DNA of 33,880 nt from an uncultured Saprospiraceae bacterium (GCA_937967625.1 CALCJP010000107.1:1-33880), one strand, 5' to 3'. Counted from the stretch's first letter, positions 11,101-18,787 are shown. Made by a program: numbers and translations. The notes: generated by a model not told the origin, from the sequence alone.

Positions 11101-11595
11101 TTCATTCTCAACGACTTCTATGAGTCCGAATTGAATAACTTCCAAAAAGGATTTGTAAGATTTCCTTTGTCCAATTTAGAAGATGGTCGCCATCGCATTC
11201 AAGTGACTGCATGGGACGTTGCCAACAACTCAGGTGAAGGATTCACGGAGTTCGTGGTAGCCAGTTCAGAGACCGCAGCCCTCCTCAATGTATTGAATTA
11301 CCCAAATCCATTTATAGATCAAACTTGCATTAGTTTTGAACACAATCTGGCAGGAGAAGACCTGACCGCAAGTGTTCAAATCTATGACATGGCAGGTAAA
11401 TTGGTCAAATCCATCGAATCCCCAATGATTCCCTCCGGCTATCGCGAATGTCTTCCTTGGGATGGCACCAGCGAAATCGGTCAGCGACTCGCTCGCGGCG
11501 TCTATGTTTATAAAGTAACCTTACGGTCAAATGCCGAGGCAGGCGCAACATTTGGTGAGGTGAGTGAGTATCAGAAAATGGTACTTTTGAAATAG
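8146..11595 (+). CDS. porU: PorU, type IX secretion system C-terminal signal peptidase (C25-like); start may be the ATG at 8167
   Basis: C25-like core (LILFGDGSFDYRN, INYFGHGGPKGWAQERVL, LFITATCTFTGYDNPSFRSAGEEVFLNPKGGAIAMMSTTR), C-terminal FlgD-like domain; followed by porV. Confidence 0.9.
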   Translation: MPLKLLGMKTTFSILSLLIATQLFTQTNLTSPLADGQIIKVPITESGVYQLDYNYLKNAGLNIDAANPKNISIWGNGGGMMDGLITADYDLHENSLHESAIFISGEGDGSFDSGDFIRFYGEGASKVALRGGRLSKELNRFDTKNYYFVKIGDAPGLRISNQASANNPTYTSTGISDVIRYEKDEKNLLSEWVQTQGSGQHWFGDQFKNTRTRSYDKEFNFPNRIAAAGIQMEVRMAARSTSGSTNFEMVVGTESKTSPTMNSVGGSNTTSYCLVTQPVEDFFPQGDNIEVQINYPPRSFESEAWLDYIEINAQRESRMVGEQMFVRDLNSMSEVTTAFQIDGLSNNFEIWDVTDPTQVKRQEGNLNGSNFIFNSNTIDELKQFIVFNKNEGFLTPGEATFVENQNLHGISNVDLAIIYHADFAEAAEKLANHREDHNGYEVALVNVEEILNEFSSGSLDPVGMRNFSKMLYDRNPDKFKFLILFGDGSFDYRNIYGNDGNFIPVYETENSTHPIDAYPADDFFSLLTDGEGKGLNGDLDVAVGRFPVGTLTEANAIVDKIINYDTSPSTMNDWRNRITFVSDDDDHDSSGTHVRPSEQHAGDVDSDYPNFNIDKIYLDAYPQIATSGGQKIPAVNEAIDQTMFKGALAINYFGHGGPKGWAQERVLKIENILSWENFERLPLFITATCTFTGYDNPSFRSAGEEVFLNPKGGAIAMMSTTRAVYISGNEALARNVFKEIFKREPDGSYLTLGELFIRSKNRTGGLNGRRFTFIGDPSMHLALPEYNVATTMINTHDISDGRSDTLRAMQEVTIEGMITDQNGMLITDFNGSVYPTIFDKKSTVETLGHEPGKPPIPFELQKNVLFKGKASVTNGKFKFTFVMPSDINYQFGFGKISYYAENGVIDASGNYQNIVIGGTDTNAESDDEGPLVEVFMNNENFRSGGITDENPILFVKLSDDNGINVAGTSIGHDLIAILDDNRQEPFILNDFYESELNNFQKGFVRFPLSNLEDGRHRIQVTAWDVANNSGEGFTEFVVASSETAALLNVLNYPNPFIDQTCISFEHNLAGEDLTASVQIYDMAGKLVKSIESPMIPSGYRECLPWDGTSEIGQRLARGVYVYKVTLRSNAEAGATFGEVSEYQKMVLLK

Positions 11596-11604
11596 TATAA
11601 AAAA

Positions 11605-11692
11605 GAATCAAGAGACAAGAGGCAAGAATCAAGACCGTCTCGGCTCTTGAAGCGAAGCGGTCTATATTCTTGAAGCGAAGCGATCTTGCTTC
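11605..11692. repeat. CAAGAATCAAGA / CTTGAAGCGAAGCG low-complexity repeat cluster
   Basis: aagaatcaagagacaagaggcaagaatcaag followed by two copies of tcttgaagcgaagcg (11645, 11668; period 23). Confidence 0.7.
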
Positions 11693-11863
11693 TAATCAAT
11701 TCTTTTCAAAAAAAAAATCTCTTAATTTAAAATACGCTTCAAAGAAGTGCGTTTTGAGATTGGTTTACAATTAAGATAGCCTTAACAATTCAAATTTTAA
11801 TTACTTTTGCGACTTGACCATTGACGATGATGGTCTTTAAATACAAAAATCAAAGCTCAACCC

Positions 11864-13060
11864 ATGAGAAATTTTTTCTTATTACTAATAACCTTTTCAG
11901 CGCTAATCTATAGCACCCCTGCCATGGCACAAAGTGCCGTTTGTGACGCCAATGGACGCAACCCTATCACAGGTGAGTTGTGTTTGAATTCAATTTCTAC
12001 CGCAGTTCCGTTTTTAAGAATTGTGCCTGCTTCAAGAGCAGCCGGTATGGGAGACGCAGGAATCGCAATTTCAGCAGACCCAAATGCGATGCACTTCAAT
12101 GCTTCAAAATTGGTTTTTGCAGAAAGAGACATGAGTTTCGGCGCGACTTTCACGCCTTGGCTACGTGCACTCGGACTCAACGACGTTTATATGGCATACC
12201 TTTCTGGCTATCGCCAATTGAACGACCTCCAAGCAGTTGGAATGAGTTTGCGTTACTTCTCTTTAGGAAGCATTCAGTTTACGGACAATGACGGTAATCT
12301 CCTGAATACAGGTAAGCCATACGAATTTGAACTTACCGCTGCTTACTCAAGAAAATTGTCTGAGAAATTTTCAGCGTCATTGGCTGCGAAATATATTTTC
12401 TCAGATTTAGCTTCTGGACAACAAGTACCAGGAACTGGTGAAACCATTGAGCCAGGAAAAGGCTTCGCTGCTGATATCGGCTTCACTTACATTCAGCCAA
12501 TCGAAATGGAAACCATGGAGTCCACGCTAAGATTAGGATTGGCACTTTCCAATATCGGAACTAAAATCACCTACACCAACTCTATCAACAGAGATTTCCT
12601 ACCGGCAAACTTCGGTTTGGGAGCGGCTTGGGAGTTAGGTTTAGACAATTATAATTCGCTTACCATCGCAACAGATATCAACAAATTGATGGTTCCATCT
12701 CCGCAATTTGACGGCACAAATAACAGAGACCAATCTGTAATTGGTGGCGCCTTAGGCTCTTTCGGTGACGCACCGGGAGGCGGAAGCGAAGAGTTGAGAG
12801 AGTTGATGTACTCAATCGGTTTGGAGTACTGGTATGACAAACAATTTGCGGTAAGAGCAGGTTACTTCAACGAGCATGCTTCAAAAGGAAATCGTAAATT
12901 CTTGACTGTTGGTTTAGGTTTGAAATACAACGTATTTGGTTTAGACCTTTCCTACTTGGTCCCAACGACCAACCAACAAAATCCATTGGATAACACCTTA
13001 AGATTTACACTCATCTTCGACTTTGGATTGTTTGGTGACGAAGAGATTCAGAACAATTAA
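11864..13060 (+). CDS. porV: PorV (LptO), T9SS outer-membrane shuttle protein
   Basis: Signal peptide; TAVPFLRIVPASRAAGMGDAGIAISADPNAMHFNASKL signature; downstream of porU. Confidence 0.93.
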   Translation: MRNFFLLLITFSALIYSTPAMAQSAVCDANGRNPITGELCLNSISTAVPFLRIVPASRAAGMGDAGIAISADPNAMHFNASKLVFAERDMSFGATFTPWLRALGLNDVYMAYLSGYRQLNDLQAVGMSLRYFSLGSIQFTDNDGNLLNTGKPYEFELTAAYSRKLSEKFSASLAAKYIFSDLASGQQVPGTGETIEPGKGFAADIGFTYIQPIEMETMESTLRLGLALSNIGTKITYTNSINRDFLPANFGLGAAWELGLDNYNSLTIATDINKLMVPSPQFDGTNNRDQSVIGGALGSFGDAPGGGSEELRELMYSIGLEYWYDKQFAVRAGYFNEHASKGNRKFLTVGLGLKYNVFGLDLSYLVPTTNQQNPLDNTLRFTLIFDFGLFGDEEIQNN

Positions 13061-13080
13061 TCTTAAATCCACTTAAACTA

Positions 13081-13117
13081 AAAAAGCCCAAATGCAACTT
13101 GCATTTGGGCTTTTTTA
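13081..13117 (+). terminator. Terminator of porV
   Basis: AAAAAGCCCAAATGCAACTTGCATTTGGGCTTTTTT. Confidence 0.9.
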
Positions 13118-13167
13118 TTGGGAGATAACTTCAAAATATCGCCTACTTGTCAAGACCTCTTTTTTCT

Positions 13168-13181
13168 CCCTTTCGGGAAAT
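13168..13181 (-). repeat. Mini-hairpin ATTT-CCC-GAAA-GGG
   Basis: Exact match on minus strand, intergenic. Confidence 0.9.
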
Positions 13182-13226
13182 GGATTCCCCAAAAAAATGA
13201 AATACAGCCAAAAAATCTCCAACCAA

Positions 13227-13240
13227 ATTTCGCGAAAGCG
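13227..13240 (+). repeat. Mini-hairpin ATTT-CGC-GAAA-GCG
   Basis: Exact match, intergenic. Confidence 0.9.
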
Positions 13241-13356
13241 AGCCAAACTTGAACTTTGAGGGCACGTAGTTTTGATAGCGCTAAACTTTTCCGCATTGAA
13301 TTGATTTAATATTATGAACCTGAGTAGGGAACAAAACATAGGTTTACTAAATTTCG

Positions 13357-13387
13357 CTCCCGACTAAAGTACGGGACAAGTTTTCGC
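13357..13387 (+). repeat. Diverged PEASSGQ-type palindrome (intergenic)
   Basis: tcccgactaaagtacgggacaagttttcgc; same right flank GGGACAAGTTTTCG with a changed arm/loop. Confidence 0.8.
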
Positions 13388-13551
13388 TAAGTAAGAGACT
13401 GTCATAAAAAGAAAATTTAATACTGCTCTCCTACTTAAATGCACTGATTCAAATAATCCTATTCGCGAGTTTTTTTAAAAGTTAAATTTATTAAAACTCA
13501 TATTTTACTTTTGTCCTTTACTCAGATTACAAACAAGTCTTTTATCTTTTT

Positions 13552-14622
13552 ATGGAAAAATATTGGAACATATTCGCCAGCGGTTACAGCAATTATGCGA
13601 GTTACCTTTGGTATGAAATCACGCATCCGCATTGGAAAAATTATTTCTATTGGCTGATTGCCGTTTCGCTCTACTTTTTTGTCTTGGAAGTGGTCATTCC
13701 TTGGCGGAAGAAGCAGCCGGTCTTCCGAAAGGATTTTTGGATGGATGGGTTTTATATGTTTTTCAATTTCTTTTTGTTTTCGCTGATTATCTACAATGCC
13801 GCCTCAGATGTGGTGGTCAATCTCTTTAATGATGGCATCATGGCTATCACGGGCGGCTTCGATTTACAAGCCATGAATCCGATGAATGATTTTCCCTTGT
13901 GGGCGATTTTACTTATTGGATTTATAGTGCGTGATTTTGTGCAATGGAACATCCATCGAATGCTCCATAAATCAGACTGGTTGTGGCAGTTTCATAAAGT
14001 TCACCACTCAGTCGAGGAGATGGGCTTCGCAGCGCATTTGCGCTATCACTGGATGGAAAATGTGGTCTATCGAACTTTCGAATATATTCCTTTGGCACTG
14101 CTCGGCATTGGGCTGTATGACTTTTTCATCATCCATATTTTTACGCTGGCGTGGGGGCATTACAATCACTCGAACATTCGGTTGAGTGGTGCGATTACTG
14201 GCGGGCTGCTTGGTGGACTGATTGGCGTGGTGCTGGCGAATGGCTTGCTTGACATGACTCTTTTAGCGGACTTTCTACCTCCCGAAGCGAGTTCGGGACA
14301 AGTTTTCGGCAAATTGGGTATCATACTCGCAGCTGTCCTCATCGGTAGTCTGTTGCTTGGAAGAGTGGTGAAATATCTATTCAACAGTCCCGAAATGCAC
14401 ATCTGGCACCACTCGCATGATTTGCCTCATGAACGCCGCTTTGGCATCAACTTCGGATTGACGCTTGCGATTTGGGACTACCTTTTTGGTACCGCGTATA
14501 TCCCTCATGATGGGCGAGATATTAAGTTGGGGTTTCCGGGCGTGGAGCATTTCCCGAAAGGGTTTTTGGGGCAAAATGCTTTGGGCTTTGGAAGGACTGA
14601 GTATGAGAAACTGGAGGAGTAG
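13552..14622 (+). CDS. Sterol desaturase / fatty acid hydroxylase superfamily membrane protein
   Basis: His-box motifs HRMLHKSDWLWQFHKVHHS, HYNHSN, HIWHHSHDLPHERRFGINFG; multiple TM segments. Confidence 0.9.
   Translation: MEKYWNIFASGYSNYASYLWYEITHPHWKNYFYWLIAVSLYFFVLEVVIPWRKKQPVFRKDFWMDGFYMFFNFFLFSLIIYNAASDVVVNLFNDGIMAITGGFDLQAMNPMNDFPLWAILLIGFIVRDFVQWNIHRMLHKSDWLWQFHKVHHSVEEMGFAAHLRYHWMENVVYRTFEYIPLALLGIGLYDFFIIHIFTLAWGHYNHSNIRLSGAITGGLLGGLIGVVLANGLLDMTLLADFLPPEASSGQVFGKLGIILAAVLIGSLLLGRVVKYLFNSPEMHIWHHSHDLPHERRFGINFGLTLAIWDYLFGTAYIPHDGRDIKLGFPGVEHFPKGFLGQNALGFGRTEYEKLEE
14279..14309 (+). repeat. PEASSGQ-type palindrome copy inside the sterol desaturase family CDS
   Basis: ctcccgaagcgagttcgggacaagttttcgg. 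Confidence 0.95.
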
Positions 14623-14651
14623 TGTACATTTTCTTATGGGACGAAGAGGAA

Positions 14652-14690
14652 CGCTGATTACGCGGATGGACGCTGGTTTTCGCGGATTTT
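14652..14690. repeat. Two-copy ACGCTGRTT..CGCGGAT repeat
   Basis: acgctgattacgcggatgg followed by acgctggttttcgcggatttt. Confidence 0.7.
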
Positions 14691-14695
14691 AATTT

Positions 14696-14709
14696 CGCTT
14701 TCGCGAAAT
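14696..14709 (-). repeat. Mini-hairpin ATTT-CGC-GAAA-GCG
   Basis: Exact match on minus strand, intergenic. Confidence 0.9.
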
Positions 14710-14788
14710 GGCAACTCCGGCAACAATGGTAACTCGGCAACAATGGCAACTCCGGTAACAATGGCAACTCGGCAACAATGGCAACAAT
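14710..14788. repeat. Tandem repeat GGCAACTCCGGCAACAAT (alternating 18/17 nt units)
   Basis: ggcaactccggcaacaat / ggtaactcggcaacaat / ggcaactccggtaacaat / ggcaactcggcaacaat / ggcaacaat. Confidence 0.95.
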
Positions 14789-14829
14789 TTTACTACCTTT
14801 AATCTACATTCATAATCAAAACAATTTAG

Positions 14830-15618
14830 ATGAAGAATTATACTTTTTTACTGGCGCTATGCCTGTTTTTCTCCTGCAAAAATGCAGAAACCAATACCTC
14901 AAAAACGGCGGAGGCAGAAACGACTACCACGGAGTCAAAATACACCTTGACGCCATTCAGCCAATCTCCTGAATTTCCTGACGCAAAGATTTCCTCTATG
15001 GAATATAAAAATGGAAAATTTACATTTGGAGTAGATGGCGACTCTTATGAATTGGGGGTTCAAACTCCCGATGCGCCTCAAAAGATGTGCGCCAATTCAG
15101 GCAAAGGACAGCACATTCATTTGATTATCGACAACGCGCCTTATGCTGCAAAATACACAGCCGAGTTTGAGTATGATGTCGCTGATGGAGACCACTATCT
15201 ATTGGCATTTCTCTCGCGGTCTTACCATGAGAGCATCAAGACGGATGCTGCCAATGTGTTGTATAAAATCAATGTAGCAGACAAGAGTCTCAAAGATATC
15301 AAAGAGGTGAAAGAGCCAATGCTCACTTACAGTCGCCCAAAAGGAACCTATGTAGGAGCAGCAGACACCAAGAAGGTCATGCTTGATTTTTATGTTTCTA
15401 ACTTGACTTTAGGAGCGGACTATAAAGTAAAAGTGGACATCAATGGTGAAACTGCTGCAACGCTCGACACTTGGCAACCGTACTATATCGAAGGCATGCC
15501 GATGGGTGAAAATACCATCAAGTTGACTTTGGTGGATGGCGCCGGAAAGACAGTTGATACGCCGCTTAATCCAGTAGAAAGAACGTTTACCTTGAAGGCT
15601 GACCCAGCGGAGGGGTAG
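14830..15618 (+). CDS. Hypothetical lipoprotein
   Basis: Lipobox LALCLFFSCKNAETN; full-length ORF; no family recognised. Confidence 0.8.
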   Translation: MKNYTFLLALCLFFSCKNAETNTSKTAEAETTTTESKYTLTPFSQSPEFPDAKISSMEYKNGKFTFGVDGDSYELGVQTPDAPQKMCANSGKGQHIHLIIDNAPYAAKYTAEFEYDVADGDHYLLAFLSRSYHESIKTDAANVLYKINVADKSLKDIKEVKEPMLTYSRPKGTYVGAADTKKVMLDFYVSNLTLGADYKVKVDINGETAATLDTWQPYYIEGMPMGENTIKLTLVDGAGKTVDTPLNPVERTFTLKADPAEG

Positions 15619-15641
15619 TCTATAGATAGCCACACAAGTCG

Positions 15642-15709
15642 CCCATGAATGAAATTCATGGGTTGCTTACCGAGACTTGACATAGCAACCCACGAATTTC
15701 ATTCGTGGG
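15642..15709. repeat. Two palindromes CCCATGAATGAAATTCATGGG and CCCACGAATTTCATTCGTGGG
   Basis: 15642-15662 and 15689-15709; flanked by GTTGCT / AGCAAC complementary sequence. Confidence 0.9.
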
Positions 15710-15730
15710 TAGGGCAGAAAGCAATAAAAT

Positions 15731-15770
15731 AAAAAAGCCCGAAGTTTCATCGAAACTTCGGGCTTTTTTA
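15731..15770. terminator. Bidirectional terminator between the lipoprotein gene and rpsT
   Basis: AAAAAAGCCCGAAGTTTCATCGAAACTTCGGGCTTTTTT. Confidence 0.9.
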
Positions 15771-15798
15771 AACCTCAAGTAATTAATTCAAAAAAGAC

Positions 15799-16053
15799 TT
15801 AGTTCAATCCACCAACAAATTTGGTCAACTTGCCTTTCAAGTTACTTGCTTTATTGTCGTGCCAAGTATTCTTCTTAGCCAACTTGTCAATCATGCTAAT
15901 CACTTTTGGCAAAAATGAACTGGCTTCTTTTGCGTCAGTCATCTCACGCAATTTAGCGATAGCAGTACGAGCTGTCTTTTTATAGTAGCGATTACGAGTT
16001 CTGATTTTCTCGTTTTGTCGCATTCTCTTCTTAGCTGATTTATGATTAGCCAT
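15799..16053 (-). CDS. rpsT: 30S ribosomal protein S20
   Basis: MANHKSAKKRMRQNEKIRTRNRYYKKTARTAI signature. Confidence 0.97.
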   Translation of the reverse strand: MANHKSAKKRMRQNEKIRTRNRYYKKTARTAIAKLREMTDAKEASSFLPKVISMIDKLAKKNTWHDNKASNLKGKLTKFVGGLN

Positions 16054-16173
16054 ATTTCTATGTTTTTATTTAAATTTTTTCTTTACGAAAAATGAATACT
16101 AAGCATTTTCCGCATAAGCGGGCGCAAAAATAGGTCTTTTGTTTGGATTAAAAAACACCTGCAATAAATTATT

Positions 16174-17226
16174 TTAAAAATTATACATCACTCCCAGCAT
16201 GACATGACCATCGGTGTTGGTGAGATCAGTGCCATTGGATTCGACGAAAGTCGGGTTGGAGCCATTGTCAAATCTAATTTCGGGGCGCAAGTGAAGGTTT
16301 TCTATTCGCCAATTGAGTCCAAAGGTGAAGGAGGTCACTCCGTTGTCTGTCACTCCAAATAAAGCGGCATCAGGGTCTGCGACATATTCGCCACGCAGCG
16401 CGGCGTAAAAATTCTCTTTCAACTGATACTTCCCATATAGGGTGAGGATGAGCCATTCTGCAACTTCATCATTCAAAAACGCTTGATAATGGTAGATGAT
16501 ATTGGAGCCTATTTCGAATTTTTTAGCAATTTGAAAATCTCCGATCCATTCTGCCATGAAGGTGTTGGAACTATCTGGTTCTTCGCCGGTAAGGAAACCT
16601 GTTTTTATGGAAGCGATACCTTTTTCATAAATCAATTGAGCGCCGAGATGCTTCGTATTGTCGAAGTCGATTCGCGCCAATGAACTATTGTAAACGCCAG
16701 CCAAAGCTGAAACTGAGGAAGAGATTTTGTACTCAAATTCGAGACCTGTGAGCGAAGCGGGCGGCAAGAAGGAATATCCATAGCTGCCTGAATATAAACG
16801 ATTTGGGTGTGCTTCGTCTGCTTCGTAACCGAGAAAGGGTTGGGTGATTCCGATTCTGCTTTTCAGTTTGGGGGTGATGTTCCAGTAGGCGTATAAATCT
16901 CGAATGTTGCCCAGCGGCTCAGCGCCACCTCCAAAGAATTGCTGAACGCGAGGACCTAAGGCGACATTGGTCGCAAACCCCGTCTTTTTCCCTTCTTTCG
17001 AAAGTCCTAAAGAGAGCCATCCGAAGGAGAAGGAATTGTGATCAAAAATCATCGAAGTCGCCGAAGGCGTTTCATTGAAGCTGTAGCGATAATAGGTGTC
17101 AAAGTTGCCACTAAAATCTACGTTTTTGAAAAACTTGTTTTGCGTTTTTTCGGAGAGAGAATCCAGTTGAGCATTTAGCGAAAGCGAAACGAAAAAGAAT
17201 AAAGAGAAGCCTGTTGTGTATTTCAA
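16174..17226 (-). CDS. Predicted outer-membrane beta-barrel (porin-like) protein; TTG start at 17226 preferred over the track start at 17298
   Basis: From the TTG: (M)KYTTGFSLFFFVSLSLNAQLDS signal peptide; C-terminal aromatic barrel end (HVMLGVMYNF). The longer start would overlap xseB extensively. Confidence 0.75.
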   Translation of the reverse strand: MKYTTGFSLFFFVSLSLNAQLDSLSEKTQNKFFKNVDFSGNFDTYYRYSFNETPSATSMIFDHNSFSFGWLSLGLSKEGKKTGFATNVALGPRVQQFFGGGAEPLGNIRDLYAYWNITPKLKSRIGITQPFLGYEADEAHPNRLYSGSYGYSFLPPASLTGLEFEYKISSSVSALAGVYNSSLARIDFDNTKHLGAQLIYEKGIASIKTGFLTGEEPDSSNTFMAEWIGDFQIAKKFEIGSNIIYHYQAFLNDEVAEWLILTLYGKYQLKENFYAALRGEYVADPDAALFGVTDNGVTSFTFGLNWRIENLHLRPEIRFDNGSNPTFVESNGTDLTNTDGHVMLGVMYNF

Positions 17227-17236
17227 ATCTGTGGTT

Positions 17237-17425
17237 CTATTCAAATAAGTTTCCAATTTGTTTTTCGGTGGCGCGCAGTTTGTCTCGGCACCAGTCAATC
17301 AAAAAAGCGGCGCGTTTGGTTTTCTTTTCGAGGTCGTCAAGATTGGTTAATTCGCCTTGCAAATCATCGACGATGTTCTGCAATTCTTTAAGCGCAGCTT
17401 CATAAGTGAGTTCTTTTTTTGCCAT
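17237..17425 (-). CDS. xseB: Exodeoxyribonuclease VII small subunit
   Basis: MAKKELTYEAALKELQNIVDDLQ... 62 aa, XseB-type. Confidence 0.85.
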   Translation of the reverse strand: MAKKELTYEAALKELQNIVDDLQGELTNLDDLEKKTKRAAFLIDWCRDKLRATEKQIGNLFE

Positions 17426-17428
17426 TTA

Positions 17429-18424
17429 CTATTGATTGATTTTCTCGATGATTGCCGTCGTGTCTTGATTCTTCATGCATTTGAAATGTCCTTTGGGACA
17501 ATGCGCATGCCCAATTTTCGAGCACGGCCGACAAGGTAAGTTTTTCACTTCAAATGACTGGTTTCGATCCACATGATTTCCGTAAAATGGACTCATTCCA
17601 AACTCAGGAATTGTATTCCCCCAAACCGAAATGATTTCCTTCTGGAAAGCAGCCGCGATGTGCATCATGCCCGTGTCGGGAGTGATGACTTTGGCAGATT
17701 GCTTAATTAGAAAAGCGGATTCGTGAAGTGAGACTTTTCCGCAGGCGTTAATCACCTGCCTTTCGGCATACGTGGTTGCAATTTGCGCCCCTTCGTCAGT
17801 TTCGGCAGGTCCTCCCAACAGCACAATTGGCAGATTCGCCTTTCGGCAAATGTCGTCAATCAACTCACGCGGCATCCGTTTGGTTTGATGCGCTGCACCG
17901 ATTGCCATTGCGACATAAGGCTTCTCAAAATCTACTTTTACCCCCTTTCGGGAAATGCTCTTGAAGTAGCACTCATCATTTTCCGAAAGGAAAAAATCCA
18001 AGCCCTCGCCATCGTCTTGAACGCCTAATGTTGCCACTGCTTTTAGATATCTATCTACGATATGGACATGAGGTAGGTAATTGATTTTTAAATTAACTAT
18101 CAACCACTTTTGAATATTGATTTTATCAAAAGAAAAAGATTTTGCACGCAACGATAATTTGACTTGTCGAGTGCGCAGGTTATTATGAAGGTCGATGATG
18201 GCGTCATATTTTTGAGCTTTCAATTCAGGCATGACCTCATCTATTGACTTTTCAATAGAATAGACTTTATCTATATGTGGATTGGGTTCAAGGATTGTTT
18301 TGAACCCTTTCTTCGTTAGGAAATGAATCTCCGCGTTCGTCTGCTTTTTCAGGCATCGAATCAAAGGCGTTGTCAACACAATGTCGCCAATGGAAGAAAA
18401 TCGTATGATGAGGTATTTTTGCAT
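17429..18424 (-). CDS. Glycosyltransferase family 9 (heptosyltransferase-like); start MQKYLIIRFSSIGD at 18424
   Basis: IIRFSSIGDIVLTTPLIRCLKKQ N-terminus, VITPDTGMMHIAAAFQKEIISVWGNTIPEFGMSPF. Confidence 0.9.
   Translation of the reverse strand: MQKYLIIRFSSIGDIVLTTPLIRCLKKQTNAEIHFLTKKGFKTILEPNPHIDKVYSIEKSIDEVMPELKAQKYDAIIDLHNNLRTRQVKLSLRAKSFSFDKINIQKWLIVNLKINYLPHVHIVDRYLKAVATLGVQDDGEGLDFFLSENDECYFKSISRKGVKVDFEKPYVAMAIGAAHQTKRMPRELIDDICRKANLPIVLLGGPAETDEGAQIATTYAERQVINACGKVSLHESAFLIKQSAKVITPDTGMMHIAAAFQKEIISVWGNTIPEFGMSPFYGNHVDRNQSFEVKNLPCRPCSKIGHAHCPKGHFKCMKNQDTTAIIEKINQ
17838..17851 (-). repeat. Mini-hairpin ATTT-GCC-GAAA-GGC
   Basis: Exact match, in GT9 CDS (ICRKA). Confidence 0.85.
17943..17956 (-). 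repeat. Mini-hairpin ATTT-CCC-GAAA-GGG
   Basis: Exact match, in GT9 CDS (ISRKG). Confidence 0.9.
17978..17991 (+). repeat. Mini-hairpin ATTT-TCC-GAAA-GGA
   Basis: Exact match, in GT9 CDS (FFLSEN). Confidence 0.9.
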
Positions 18425-18478
18425 AGAGTTGGGCAAAGGAACGCTAACATTTATATTTGACCAAAAGTTGATAAAATT

Positions 18479-18787
18479 ATGACCCACGAATTTTACGCAA
18501 AACAGATTTATAAAATAACTTATCCTACTGGAAAGATTTATATAGGAAAGGATAGTTATGGAAGTTTTCGCTATTTAGGTAGTCCAAACAGTAAATTGGT
18601 TAATCAGGATTTTCTAAAATTACCTGAATCGGTTAGGAAAGATTATACTGTTCGAAAGGAGATATTGTGGGAATCTAAGGAGGCGTCTGAAAAAGAATTA
18701 TCCGAAAAGGAAGTTGAATTTATTTATAAGTTTGAATCGAACAATCCGCAGATAGGTTACAATCAATGGCCAAAGTTTAAATCATGA
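18479..18787 (+). CDS. Small GIY-YIG nuclease-superfamily-like protein
   Basis: IYKITYPTGKIYIGKDSYGS (GIY...YIG-like), downstream E and N residues (EVEFIYKFESNNPQIGYNQW). Confidence 0.65.
   Translation: MTHEFYAKQIYKITYPTGKIYIGKDSYGSFRYLGSPNSKLVNQDFLKLPESVRKDYTVRKEILWESKEASEKELSEKEVEFIYKFESNNPQIGYNQWPKFKS

Noticed and set aside
13721-13735. tcttccgaaaggatt and 14551 ttcccgaaagggttt in the sterol desaturase family gene
   Set aside because: Partly match the 14-mer, but the encoded VFRKDFW and HFPKGFLG look like normal family sequence; not counted as exact copies.
14710-14788. Possible CRISPR array
   Set aside because: Repeat units abut directly without unique spacers; simple tandem repeat.
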